Origin: Candidatus Gottesmanbacteria bacterium
GTDB lineage: Bacteria > Patescibacteriota > Microgenomatia > UBA10105 > UBA927
Length of the DNA: 10,175 nucleotides
NCBI GenBank assembly: GCA_026396845.1
Contig: JAPLWC010000057.1
Coordinates: 1-10,175 of the forward strand
Reading direction: 5' to 3'
Shown here: positions 1 to 5,814 of the stretch, piece by piece
Layout: each line of letters starts with the position of its first letter
Position numbering within the stretch: the stretch's first letter is position 1
The notes under the pieces: generated by a model
The model's database searches: none
The model's input: only the letters and a program-made list of their open reading frames with translations
What the model was told of the DNA's origin: nothing
Position numbers and translations under genes: made by a program

Positions 1-158
1 AATTATCAGAGGAAGATTTGAAAAAGATTTTGGAACCTATCGCGGCGTCAGGTGAAAAGAATTTTGGACTATTGATGAAACAGGCAATGGCAGCAGTCGC
101 TCAGGCGGGTCAGGCGGAAGGCGGAAAAGTTTCGGCGTTGTTGAAATCTCTTCTATGA
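1..158 (+). CDS. yqeY: GatB/YqeY domain protein, C-terminal end (5' truncated by window)
   Basis: Only the last 51 residues are visible, read in frame 3 from base 3 and ending at a TGA at 156-158. The tail has a helical stretch beginning LSEEDLKKIL, then NFGLLMKQAM, then GQAEGGKVSALLKSLL. This matches the usual end of YqeY proteins, where a conserved G-(R/Q)-A-(D/E)-G followed by V..LVK.LL closes the helical domain shared with the GatB subunit of the tRNA-dependent amidotransferase. The family is thought to bind tRNA or assist amidated aminoacyl-tRNA formation, but the free-standing YqeY form has no firmly established reaction. The stop overlaps the ybeY start as ATGA, so the two are probably translationally coupled. 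The family call is fairly firm; the function is inference. Confidence 0.8.
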   Translation, partial: LSEEDLKKILEPIAASGEKNFGLLMKQAMAAVAQAGQAEGGKVSALLKSLL

Positions 159-553
159 TCACCGTTTTGTTTCAAACAGAGTCGCATTTCCCCGTGGATC
201 GCAAAAAAATCAAAGAAGCAATAGAGGCCGCCCTTGTGGGTCAGGTCCATCGTGACGCGGAAGTGAGCGTGAGCATAGTCGGTGATCGAAGAATGCGGGA
301 ATTGAATAAAAAGTACAGGAATCTCGATAAGACGACTGATGTATTGTCCTTCGGTCTCAACGATCCCACGGTTGAAATCCCTGCGGAATTTGTCGAGGCA
401 CCGGATGACGTCTTGCGCTTAGGCGATATTGTGGTATCGTATCCACAGGCGGTGGACGAAGCACGCGGGGACAATAAACTTGTTGATGAGCAAATCGTAA
501 CCCTCGTGCTTCATGGTCTGGATCATCTTCTCGGCAAACACCACCCGGAATAA
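155..553 (+). CDS. ybeY: YbeY endoribonuclease / rRNA maturation factor
   Basis: YbeY is a single-domain metal-dependent RNase involved in 16S rRNA 3'-end maturation and ribosome quality control, acting in the cytoplasm. Family signatures are in order: LNKKYRNLDKTTDVLSF at about residues 50-66, LGDIVVS at 89-95, and the zinc site HGLDHLLGKHH at 120-130, with ligand histidines expected at 120, 124 and 130. The usual Asp before the last His is replaced by His. The protein is 132 residues and stops two residues after the last zinc ligand, whereas many homologues continue for roughly 10-25 residues. Its TAA lies in the first unit of a GAATAA repeat array (548-585). The ATG overlaps the yqeY stop, and there is no clear separate ribosome binding site. 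The catalytic core is intact, so activity is plausible despite the short tail. Confidence 0.92.
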   Translation: MITVLFQTESHFPVDRKKIKEAIEAALVGQVHRDAEVSVSIVGDRRMRELNKKYRNLDKTTDVLSFGLNDPTVEIPAEFVEAPDDVLRLGDIVVSYPQAVDEARGDNKLVDEQIVTLVLHGLDHLLGKHHPE

Positions 554-585
554 AAACGAATAAGGAATAACGAATAAAGAATTAT
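548..585 (+). repeat. GAATAA heptamer array between ybeY and dnaX
   Basis: GAATAA occurs at 548-553, 558-563, 565-570 and 572-577, followed by the variant GAATTA at 579-584. From 558 onward the spacing is exactly 7 bp (GAATAAG, GAATAAC, GAATAAA, GAATTAT). The first unit contains the ybeY stop codon and the last runs into the dnaX ATG at 584. The AAGGAA at 562-567 resembles a Shine-Dalgarno core but is 16 nt from the ATG, which is too far to be convincing. The array could be a dispersed short repeat, a protein binding site, or simple slippage-generated DNA; the sequence alone does not decide. Confidence 0.7.
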
Positions 586-1966
586 GTCATTCTATCGCAT
601 CTATCGGCCGCAGGTTATTGAAGAAATAGATAATGTCGCGGTTCGCGAACAATTGTTATCGCTTCTTACGAAAGAGAAAAAGCAATTACCCCACGCGTTT
701 CTCTTTACGGGCCCACGGGGAGCGGGAAAAACGACAGCCGCCAGAATTGTTGCTAAACTATTTAACTGTACCAAGCCCACGAAACACGGACCCTGCGGGA
801 AGTGCGATCAGTGTGTGACGATTGCAGACGGAAGAAATCTCGACGTGTTGGAAATCGATGCTGCGTCAAACCGCGGGATCGATGAAATCCGGCAGCTCAG
901 AGATGCCATTAATTTATCGCCGTCGGGCGCCGCATATAAATTCTATATTATTGATGAAGTGCACATGCTCACGACCGAAGCATTTAACGCCCTTCTGAAA
1001 ACATTGGAAGAACCTCCCGCCCATGCCGTGTTTGTGCTGGCAACGACGGATCCGCAAAAAGTACCGGCGACCATAAAATCCCGATGCGTGAGTATTTCGT
1101 TTCATAAGGCTTCGGCGGTTGAACTTGCGGCAGCCCTCAAACGGATTGTCACGTTAGAAAAAATCCCTATTGATACCGCGGCATTAACGCTTCTTGCGGC
1201 GAGCGTCGACGGGTCATTCAGGGACGCGGTGAAACTTTTGGAGCAAGTGAGCTTTCACAAAGGGAAAATCAACGCAGAAGTGGTCCGTAATCTTATTTCA
1301 TTAAGCGATGAGTCAGTTATCACAAAGTTTTTTGAAAGCCTTGCAAAGAAAGATGCGCGAGTCTTGCTTTCGATGATCGAAGACCTGGTAGCGCAGGGCA
1401 AGGATATAAAAATATTTCTTGTCGATTGCCTGCGTAGGCTCCAAACAGAACTCCTCAATGGCAATTCCGATTCCAAAGAGCTTATCCGGAGATTTACGGA
1501 CGCCTACGCGCTGATGAAGGTCTCACCCATTGCAGAACTTCCCCTTGAACTTGTTATTGTGGAATACTGTTCTGACGTCCCGGCCAAGGCCGCAGGGCGC
1601 GCGGAGGGATCTGAATCACAAGGCTCTATTAAGAAAGATTCCTCGACGGAGTTTACCCCGAGGCCGCCGTCGGGGCTCGGAATGACAGAGAAGCCTATGT
1701 CTCTTGGTTTATTGACTCTTGAAAAACTCACAGAGCACTGGAAGGATTTTATTGAGGAGCTCAAACCGTTTAACCATTCAATGGCGGGAGTTCTTCGGAG
1801 TGCTAGACCAAAGGAGGTCAGCCGTGGTATAGTAACGATCGAAGCGTTTTATCCGTTTCATAGGGATAAATTGTCGGAATCAAAAACGAAAGATGTTCTC
1901 ATTCAGGTATTGAAAAAATTATTCGGTGAAAAAGTCAAAGTAGAAATCGTTCTCGGTAAAAAATGA
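584..1966 (+). CDS. dnaX: DNA polymerase III subunit gamma/tau (clamp loader)
   Basis: DnaX is the AAA+ motor of the clamp loader that places the beta sliding clamp on primed DNA. The N-terminal YRIYRP signature is followed by Walker A GPRGAGKT (residues 43-50), a zinc module with Cys62, Cys71, Cys74 and Cys77, Walker B IIDEVH (122-127), and the sensor/arginine-finger SRC (166-168). The helical collar domain runs to about residue 328. A conserved tau-type C-terminal domain begins near LTLEKLTEHWKDF (about 378) and ends at 460. Between these lies a Gly/Pro/Ser-rich linker (about 330-369) encoded entirely by a palindromic repeat-like element (1569-1688). No convincing A6G-type slippery site with a following stop was seen, so a short gamma form is not predicted. 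It precedes ybaB as in the classic dnaX-ybaB-recR cluster. Confidence 0.96.
   Translation: MSFYRIYRPQVIEEIDNVAVREQLLSLLTKEKKQLPHAFLFTGPRGAGKTTAARIVAKLFNCTKPTKHGPCGKCDQCVTIADGRNLDVLEIDAASNRGIDEIRQLRDAINLSPSGAAYKFYIIDEVHMLTTEAFNALLKTLEEPPAHAVFVLATTDPQKVPATIKSRCVSISFHKASAVELAAALKRIVTLEKIPIDTAALTLLAASVDGSFRDAVKLLEQVSFHKGKINAEVVRNLISLSDESVITKFFESLAKKDARVLLSMIEDLVAQGKDIKIFLVDCLRRLQTELLNGNSDSKELIRRFTDAYALMKVSPIAELPLELVIVEYCSDVPAKAAGRAEGSESQGSIKKDSSTEFTPRPPSGLGMTEKPMSLGLLTLEKLTEHWKDFIEELKPFNHSMAGVLRSARPKEVSRGIVTIEAFYPFHRDKLSESKTKDVLIQVLKKLFGEKVKVEIVLGKK
1569..1688 (+). repeat. MITE/REP-like inverted-repeat element inside dnaX, in frame
   Basis: The segment has two inward-facing ends: TGACGTCCCGGCC near 1574 and GGCTCGGAATGACA at 1674-1687, whose reverse complement is TGTCATTCCGAGCC, giving imperfect terminal inverted repeats of about 13 bp. 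Internal sub-units are GGAGGGATCT (about 1603-1612) and, inverted, AGATTCCTCG (1636-1645), so it reads as two divergently arranged copies of a GTCATYCCG...GGRATCT type repeat. The right half also contains CCCCGA-N8-TCGGGG, a further hairpin. It is more G+C-rich than flanking DNA and encodes residues of about 330-369 of DnaX without a stop or frameshift. Resemblance to widely dispersed bacterial intergenic repeats of this consensus is from memory and should be tested by search. Confidence 0.65.
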
Positions 1967-1976
1967 CAGGTATGCG

Positions 1977-1984
1977 AAGGAGGT
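1977..1984 (+). promoter_or_regulatory. Strong Shine-Dalgarno site of ybaB
   Basis: AAGGAGGT lies 3 nt before the ybaB ATG at 1988. It is a full complement of the canonical 16S rRNA 3' end, though with close spacing. It is the only near-perfect Shine-Dalgarno motif seen ahead of any gene in this window, and it fixes the ybaB start. Confidence 0.8.
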
Positions 1985-1987
1985 AGT

Positions 1988-2275
1988 ATGTTCAATCCAT
2001 TAAAAGCTGCGAGTGATTTTACCAAAGGGATCGGCGATTTGAATGCGATGCGAAAACAAGCCTCGCAGATTCAGGCAGCTCTCGAACAGGAAGAATTTGA
2101 AATTAACGAAGGGAACGTCCGGATTCTTATTTCCGGTAACCAAAATGTGAGAGTGGTAGAGATTGACGGTGTTGCCAATGAAACGATTAAACGCGCCATC
2201 AATGATGCGATCAAAAAATCCCAGCAGGCAGCGGCCATGAAACTCACGGAACTGTCTAAGCAGATGGGGCAATGA
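1988..2275 (+). CDS. ybaB: YbaB/EbfC family nucleoid-associated protein
   Basis: This is a small (95 aa) cytoplasmic DNA-binding protein of the YbaB/EbfC family, which forms dimers with a tweezer-like arrangement of helices and is nearly always encoded between dnaX and recR. The sequence shows the usual pattern: an N-terminal helix rich in Gln/Lys (MRKQASQIQAALEQEEF), a central beta strand pair around VRILISGNQNVRVVEID, and a C-terminal helix ending in KKSQQAAAMKLTELSKQMG. Length is typical for the family. The start is supported by the AAGGAGGT at 1977-1984, and dnaX ends 21 bp upstream, so the two are co-transcribed. In other bacteria it has been linked to nucleoid organisation and recombinational repair; its exact role here is unknown. 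Confidence 0.92.
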   Translation: MFNPLKAASDFTKGIGDLNAMRKQASQIQAALEQEEFEINEGNVRILISGNQNVRVVEIDGVANETIKRAINDAIKKSQQAAAMKLTELSKQMGQ

Positions 2276-2281
2276 CTTCCA

Positions 2282-2752
2282 ATGACAACGGATGAATACA
2301 TGATCAGACGCTGCATCAAACTGGCCGAGAACGCCGTCGCGAAAGGAGATTCACCGTTTGGTGCGCTGGTTGCCTGCGGCAGGACGATTATCGCCGAATC
2401 GGAAAATAGAATGCGTCTGGACCATGACATCACCCAGCACGCGGAAATTTTAGCCATACGGAAAGCGCAAAAGAAACTTCATACGTCAGATCTCACCGGC
2501 TACACGCTGTATTCTAATTGCGAACCCTGCCCGATGTGTTCGTTTATGGCGCGGGAAGCAAAGTTTAAAAAAATCGTGTTTGCCCTGCCGTCGCGTTGGA
2601 TGGGCGGATATACGCGTTGGCACATCCTTCAGGACAAAAAGCTTTCCCAATTCCGGCCATTTTTCCGTTCGCCACCGGTTATCGTGCGGGGCCTCTTAGA
2701 AGATGAAGCAAAAAAGATATTTCAACGTTTGGAATGGGATTGGATGTTTTAA
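2282..2752 (+). CDS. Nucleoside/guanine deaminase-like zinc enzyme (cytidine deaminase superfamily)
   Basis: A 156-residue member of the cytidine/deoxycytidylate deaminase fold. The zinc site is complete: HAE at 53-55 (His ligand and proton-shuttling Glu) and PCPMC at 82-86 (two Cys ligands). SPFGALV (24-30) matches the substrate-pocket segment. The PCPMC form and the following SRWMGGYTRW segment are closer to guanine deaminase or general nucleoside deaminases than to TadA, which usually has PC(V/L)MC and a different C-terminal helix. Conversion of a purine or pyrimidine base or nucleoside to the deaminated form is likely, but the substrate cannot be assigned from sequence alone. tRNA adenosine deaminase (tadA) remains an alternative. 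It starts 6 bp after the ybaB stop without a clear ribosome binding site. Confidence 0.85.
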   Translation: MTTDEYMIRRCIKLAENAVAKGDSPFGALVACGRTIIAESENRMRLDHDITQHAEILAIRKAQKKLHTSDLTGYTLYSNCEPCPMCSFMAREAKFKKIVFALPSRWMGGYTRWHILQDKKLSQFRPFFRSPPVIVRGLLEDEAKKIFQRLEWDWMF

Positions 2753-2755
2753 TAT

Positions 2756-3307
2756 ATGAAGCTTGGCACTGTTATAAAAACATTCAACAGTAACAAAGGG
2801 AACACCATTGTTTTGCGCTATCCCAAAGAAGATGATCTCGATGCTATGCTGGTTTTTGCCAATGAGCTTATTGCGGAAGATACATTTATACTATTGAGCG
2901 GGAAGCCGCTCACGAAGGAAGAAGAAAAAAAGTTTCTCGATGATCTGTTGGAAAGTATCCGTAAGGGGGAAACCGCCTCACTTTACGCGTTTTGTGACGG
3001 AAAACTGATCGGAAGTGCGTCGGTACGGCGGGAAAAATACCGGAAGAGCCACGTGGGTATTCCCGGCATAGCAATTATTAAACAATATAGAGAAGAAGGC
3101 ATTGGGCTGATCCTATTTAACGAGTTAATAGAGCAGTCCAAAAAGATGGGTCTTCGACTTTTAACGCTTGAGTGTTTTGAAGGAAATAACCGCGCACTCC
3201 ATATGTACGAACAGTTCGGTTTCCGTCGGGTCGGGGTGATTCCGGAAGCTGTTCTTTATAAAGGAAAATATATTGGCGAAGTAGTCATGTACCTGCCTCT
3301 TGTCTAA
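2756..3307 (+). CDS. GNAT family N-acetyltransferase
   Basis: A 183-residue GCN5-related acetyltransferase predicted to move an acetyl group from acetyl-CoA to an amine. The acetyl-CoA pyrophosphate-binding motif A is visible as GIAIIKQYREEGIGLILFN (about 104-122, the QxxEEGIG version of Q/RxxGxG/A). It is followed by LTLECFEGNNRALHMYEQFGF (about 136-156), the standard motif B with Asn and Tyr in place. The end, Y.GKYIGEVVMYLPL, resembles RimJ/RimL-like and related small-molecule GNATs, which often acetylate protein N-termini, polyamines or antibiotics; the acceptor cannot be predicted. The ATG is 3 bp after the deaminase stop, giving tight operon packing. A short hairpin at 2897-2912 lies in its coding sequence but encodes conserved residues. 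Confidence 0.88.
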   Translation: MKLGTVIKTFNSNKGNTIVLRYPKEDDLDAMLVFANELIAEDTFILLSGKPLTKEEEKKFLDDLLESIRKGETASLYAFCDGKLIGSASVRREKYRKSHVGIPGIAIIKQYREEGIGLILFNELIEQSKKMGLRLLTLECFEGNNRALHMYEQFGFRRVGVIPEAVLYKGKYIGEVVMYLPLV

Positions 3308-3321
3308 GTGCTCGGAATGTT

Positions 3322-3651
3322 GTGACGAAAGAATTAAAACGCGGGCTTACCATCACAGAGTTGGGTGCACATCTCATTCGGCAGTCACGCCTCGCGCTTT
3401 TAGTCCTTCCGCTATTTACTCGAGATCGGCCTGATCCAACACCTGATTTTGCCCGTGAGTTTGCTGACGCATTCAATCTCGTTATCCTTCAGGAAGGAAA
3501 ACCGGCGTTCAATTTTATCAATGGATTAGATAAGAAAGAAAAGGAAAAAATGATCAGTGTACTTATTCAGGGAGGCATGGTTGGGGCAATTTATATGTCA
3601 GGAGATGATATATTTTCAGTAGAAGAAAAAAATGGTACAGTAATGCCATGA
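3322..3651 (+). CDS. Hypothetical protein, 109 aa, coupled to prs
   Basis: Not recognised. The ORF can begin at GTG 3322; the next in-frame ATG is far inside (3549), and the frame stays open for a short distance upstream of 3322, so the start is uncertain. The protein is probably soluble and cytoplasmic. It has a hydrophobic strand-like segment LALLVLPLF (24-32), a conserved-looking acidic/Pro stretch RDRPDPTPDFAREF, another strand NLVILQ (52-57), a Lys/Glu-rich helix KKEKEKMISVLI, and GGMVGAIYMSGDDIFSVEE near the end. No signal peptide, membrane span or cysteine pair is visible. Its TGA overlaps the prs start as ATGA (3648-3651), implying coupled translation. Real coding is supported by this junction and by the lack of any other gene in the gap. 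Function unknown. Confidence 0.65.
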   Translation: MTKELKRGLTITELGAHLIRQSRLALLVLPLFTRDRPDPTPDFAREFADAFNLVILQEGKPAFNFINGLDKKEKEKMISVLIQGGMVGAIYMSGDDIFSVEEKNGTVMP

Positions 3652-4565
3652 AAGATTTTATTCTGTTTTCCGGCTCCAGCAACCTCCCGCTCTCGCGTGA
3701 AGTGGCAAAACTTCTGAAAATTTCATTGGGAAAAGTAGATTTGACGCGGTTTGCCGACGGGGAACTCCGGCCGTGGATCAGGGAAGACGTCCGCGATAAA
3801 ACGGTATTTGTGTTGGAGTCGTTTTCCTTCCCGATGGATGAACACATCATGGAAATGGTTCTTATGGGAGACGCGATCCGGCGGGGCGCTCCGGAAACGA
3901 TGATTGCCGTGGTGCCGTATTTGGGGTATGCCAGGCAGGATAAGCTTCACCGTCCCGGCGAACCGGTATCCGCCCGCGTGATTGCAAAATTTCTTGAGGT
4001 GAGTAAGTATAAAGAAGTCATCACTGTGGATCTTCATAACGATGCAATAGTCGGATTTTTCCAGGTGCCGGTGACGCACCTTTCCGCATTGGATCTGTTG
4101 GCGGGTGAAGTCAAAAAACATATATCGTTGAAAAATTCGATTGTTGTGTCTCCCGATGTCGGCGGTACGAAACGCGCACGGAATTTAGCCTATGCTCTTG
4201 ATCTTCCCATTATCGTCATGGAAAAAAAGCGGTATCTTGATAGGCATGACGTAAGCGAGTCCTACGAAATTATCGGAAACGTGAAGGGAAAAACTGCGAT
4301 TATTATCGACGACATTATATCAACCGGCGGGACGATCGCACACAGTGCGAAATCTCTCAAAGATGCAGGAGCGAAATCCGTGATAGTACTCGCGACCCAC
4401 GGTGTGTTAGCCGGAGCGGCGAAAGAGAAACTTGCGGATGCGCCGGTGGATGCTATCGTCATTACTAATTCGATTAACGTACCAAAGGTGAAACTGTTTC
4501 CGCGCCTTCGTATGGTATCGATTGCTCCGATCCTCGCTGATGCTATTTCGAGGGTAGTGCACTAA
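3648..4565 (+). CDS. prs: Ribose-phosphate pyrophosphokinase (PRPP synthetase)
   Basis: Prs makes phosphoribosyl pyrophosphate from ribose 5-phosphate and ATP, the precursor for nucleotide, NAD and His/Trp synthesis or salvage. Key family segments are present: FADGE (35-39), VVPYLGYARQDK (88-99) with the ATP-contacting Arg-Gln-Asp-Lys, VDLHNDAIVGFF (127-138) with the catalytic-region His130, VSPDVGGTKRA (167-177), the EKKR flap (192-195), and the PRPP-binding loop IIIDDIISTGGT (218-229). At 305 aa it is slightly shorter than typical bacterial enzymes (about 310-320). The ATG overlaps the upstream ORF's stop (ATGA). A weak extended -10 look-alike (TGGTACAGT, 3633-3641) lies 6 nt before this ATG, but it is inside coding sequence and has two mismatches. 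Confidence 0.96.
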   Translation: MKDFILFSGSSNLPLSREVAKLLKISLGKVDLTRFADGELRPWIREDVRDKTVFVLESFSFPMDEHIMEMVLMGDAIRRGAPETMIAVVPYLGYARQDKLHRPGEPVSARVIAKFLEVSKYKEVITVDLHNDAIVGFFQVPVTHLSALDLLAGEVKKHISLKNSIVVSPDVGGTKRARNLAYALDLPIIVMEKKRYLDRHDVSESYEIIGNVKGKTAIIIDDIISTGGTIAHSAKSLKDAGAKSVIVLATHGVLAGAAKEKLADAPVDAIVITNSINVPKVKLFPRLRMVSIAPILADAISRVVH

Positions 4566-4578
4566 AATAAAGTCGCGT

Positions 4579-5181
4579 ATGAGCCGAATCCTTCCGAAAG
4601 CGGTATCAAAAGTGATTGAATCGTTTGAACGGTTGCCTGGTATTGGCCCAAAGACAGCAACACGGCTTGCATTTTATCTCCTGCATGTTCCTCAGGAAGA
4701 GTTGGATCAGTTTGCCAAGCACCTGAGTGACTTGAAAGCAAATACCGTGCTCTGTTCTGTCTGCAAAAATATTGCCGAAGAAGATCCGTGCACTATCTGC
4801 GCCAGTCCCGCCCGCGATCGTTCAATCATTTGTGTTGTCGAGCAGCCCACGGACGTTCTTGCGCTTGAGCGCACCGGGAAATTCAACGGCGTGTATCATG
4901 TCTTACATGGGTCCATTGATCCGTTGAATAACATCGGACCCGATGAATTATATATTGCGGATTTATTGAAGAGGCTTAAACCAGCGGAAGAAATAATTTT
5001 GGCTATGAACCCGAACATGGAGGGCGAGGCAACGGCGATGTACATCACAAAGCAAATAAAAACTCGCAATACGAAATGCGCAATAACGAGACTCGCGCAC
5101 GGTCTTCCGGTCGGTGCTGACATCGAATATGCGGACGAGGTTACTCTTTCCCGCGCGCTTGAAGGCCGGCGGGAGTATTAA
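4579..5181 (+). CDS. recR: Recombination mediator protein RecR
   Basis: RecR works with RecO (and RecF) to load RecA onto SSB-coated single-stranded DNA during gap repair. All domains are intact in 200 residues: an N-terminal helix-hairpin-helix with LPGIGPKTA (19-27), a C4 zinc finger with Cys59, Cys62, Cys71 and Cys74, and a Toprim domain with VVEQPTDVLALERTG (86-100) and AMNPNMEGEATAMYI (142-156). The C-terminal signature ARL-like TRLAHGLPVGADIEYADE is followed by TLSRALEGRR. Length is family-typical. It lies 13 bp after prs and four genes downstream of ybaB, a modified dnaX-ybaB-recR cluster. A TAAAAT at 4563-4568 could be a weak -10. Its stop TAA shares the palindrome TTAA (5178-5181) with the stop of the convergent gene. 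Confidence 0.96.
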   Translation: MSRILPKAVSKVIESFERLPGIGPKTATRLAFYLLHVPQEELDQFAKHLSDLKANTVLCSVCKNIAEEDPCTICASPARDRSIICVVEQPTDVLALERTGKFNGVYHVLHGSIDPLNNIGPDELYIADLLKRLKPAEEIILAMNPNMEGEATAMYITKQIKTRNTKCAITRLAHGLPVGADIEYADEVTLSRALEGRREY

Positions 5182-5750
5182 TGCTTCTTAAACAACGGAT
5201 GCTCTCCCTTCAGAAGAAGTTTCCCGTTTGCGTCAACCCAGTAGACTGTTTCTTTTGCTAGTGTGAGATCTTTAGGATGTTCACCCAAATTCGCAATAAG
5301 ATTCACGACAACAGAAAGGGGTTGTATAGGAACACCGTTTTTCTCATAGTGTTCGATCTTTGCACCGGTAAATAAAATATCATACTGCGAAACGGTAAAT
5401 GGAGGCATCTGATAATCGTAATTGCCACCTCCGCCGCAGAGTTGTATGGATACCAATCCATGTTCATTATTAAAATCTGTTATTCTCCAATGATTTCCTG
5501 CATGTGCTCCGCGTGGAGGCGTATCAAATAACACAGCATTAGAAAGATCGGTTTCAGAAAATTGTTGACTTAATCGATGGAAATTAACGGGTTGGATTCC
5601 ATTTTTTTGAGCCTCTGCGATATTCCAATCCGGACGGACGAACTGGACATTTGAACGGTCTGCTACTGACATCTCAACCGCCTGGGATGATCCCACACGA
5701 ATTTGAACAGTTGGCTGACCAAATACTTCTTTAAGTAGATTTAATACCAT
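5178..5750 (-). CDS. Hypothetical protein, 190 aa, own promoter
   Basis: Not recognised. The protein looks soluble, with no signal peptide or membrane span. Visible features are a mixed alpha/beta N-terminal part, FDTPPRGAHAGNHWRITDF in the middle, a Gly-rich LCGGGGNYDYQMPPF segment, then ITVSQYDILFTGAKIEHYEKNG-like strands and a Lys/His-rich tail. It is the only minus-strand gene between 1 and 7967, and its base composition looks lower in G+C than prs or dnaX (one sampled 60-bp line is about 37%, others about 42%). It is preceded by a consensus promoter (5771-5798) giving a leader of about 14 nt without a Shine-Dalgarno site. Its stop overlaps recR's by 4 bp. The promoter and full-length frame support a real, independently expressed gene, possibly an acquired insertion; the function is unknown. 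Confidence 0.75.
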   Translation of the reverse strand: MVLNLLKEVFGQPTVQIRVGSSQAVEMSVADRSNVQFVRPDWNIAEAQKNGIQPVNFHRLSQQFSETDLSNAVLFDTPPRGAHAGNHWRITDFNNEHGLVSIQLCGGGGNYDYQMPPFTVSQYDILFTGAKIEHYEKNGVPIQPLSVVVNLIANLGEHPKDLTLAKETVYWVDANGKLLLKGEHPLFKKH

Positions 5751-5770
5751 ATAAAATCGGCAATAGGGCG

Positions 5771-5798
5771 ATTATAGTGCTGTTTCTTGGTTTGTCAA
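5771..5798 (-). promoter_or_regulatory. Consensus sigma-70 type promoter for the 190-aa gene
   Basis: On the minus strand, TTGACA (5798-5793) is followed after 16 bp by TATAAT (5776-5771), both perfect consensus hexamers. Transcription would start near 5764, about 14 nt before the ATG at 5750. The -35 box directly abuts the TG of the opposite-facing extended -10 at 5799-5807, so polymerase should not be able to occupy both. Confidence 0.8.
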
Positions 5799-5807
5799 TG
5801 CTATAAT
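5799..5807 (+). promoter_or_regulatory. Extended -10 promoter, predicted leaderless start of the DUF59 gene
   Basis: TGCTATAAT is a perfect extended -10 element. It ends 7 nt before the ATG at 5815, which is where transcription would be expected to begin, so the mRNA should have essentially no 5' leader. No good -35 hexamer is seen 16-18 bp upstream, consistent with extended -10 promoters. Confidence 0.75.
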
Positions 5808-5814
5808 AGAACGT

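Noticed and set aside
584..1966. Programmed frameshift in dnaX giving a short gamma subunit
   Set aside because: A-rich runs occur, but no classic slippery heptamer with an adjacent stop in the -1 frame and stimulatory elements was found in the region after the collar domain.
2071..2457. 128-aa minus-strand ORF across ybaB and the deaminase
   Set aside because: It is antisense to two well-identified genes, with a Ser/Ala/Cys-rich shadow-type composition.
2897..2912. Hairpin GAGCGG-GAAG-CCGCTC in the GNAT gene
   Set aside because: It encodes a plausible SGKPLT segment of the enzyme with no sign of insertion, lacks a T-run, and a 6-bp stem of this kind arises easily by chance.
3633..3641. TGGTACAGT extended -10 look-alike 6 nt before the prs ATG
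   Set aside because: It has two mismatches in the hexamer and lies within the coding sequence of the upstream gene, which is already coupled to prs by ATGA overlap. The spacing matches the other leaderless promoters, so it is kept only as a weak possibility.
4860..4873. GCGCTTGAGCGC near-palindrome in recR
   Set aside because: It encodes the conserved Toprim residues LALERTG, so protein constraint explains it.
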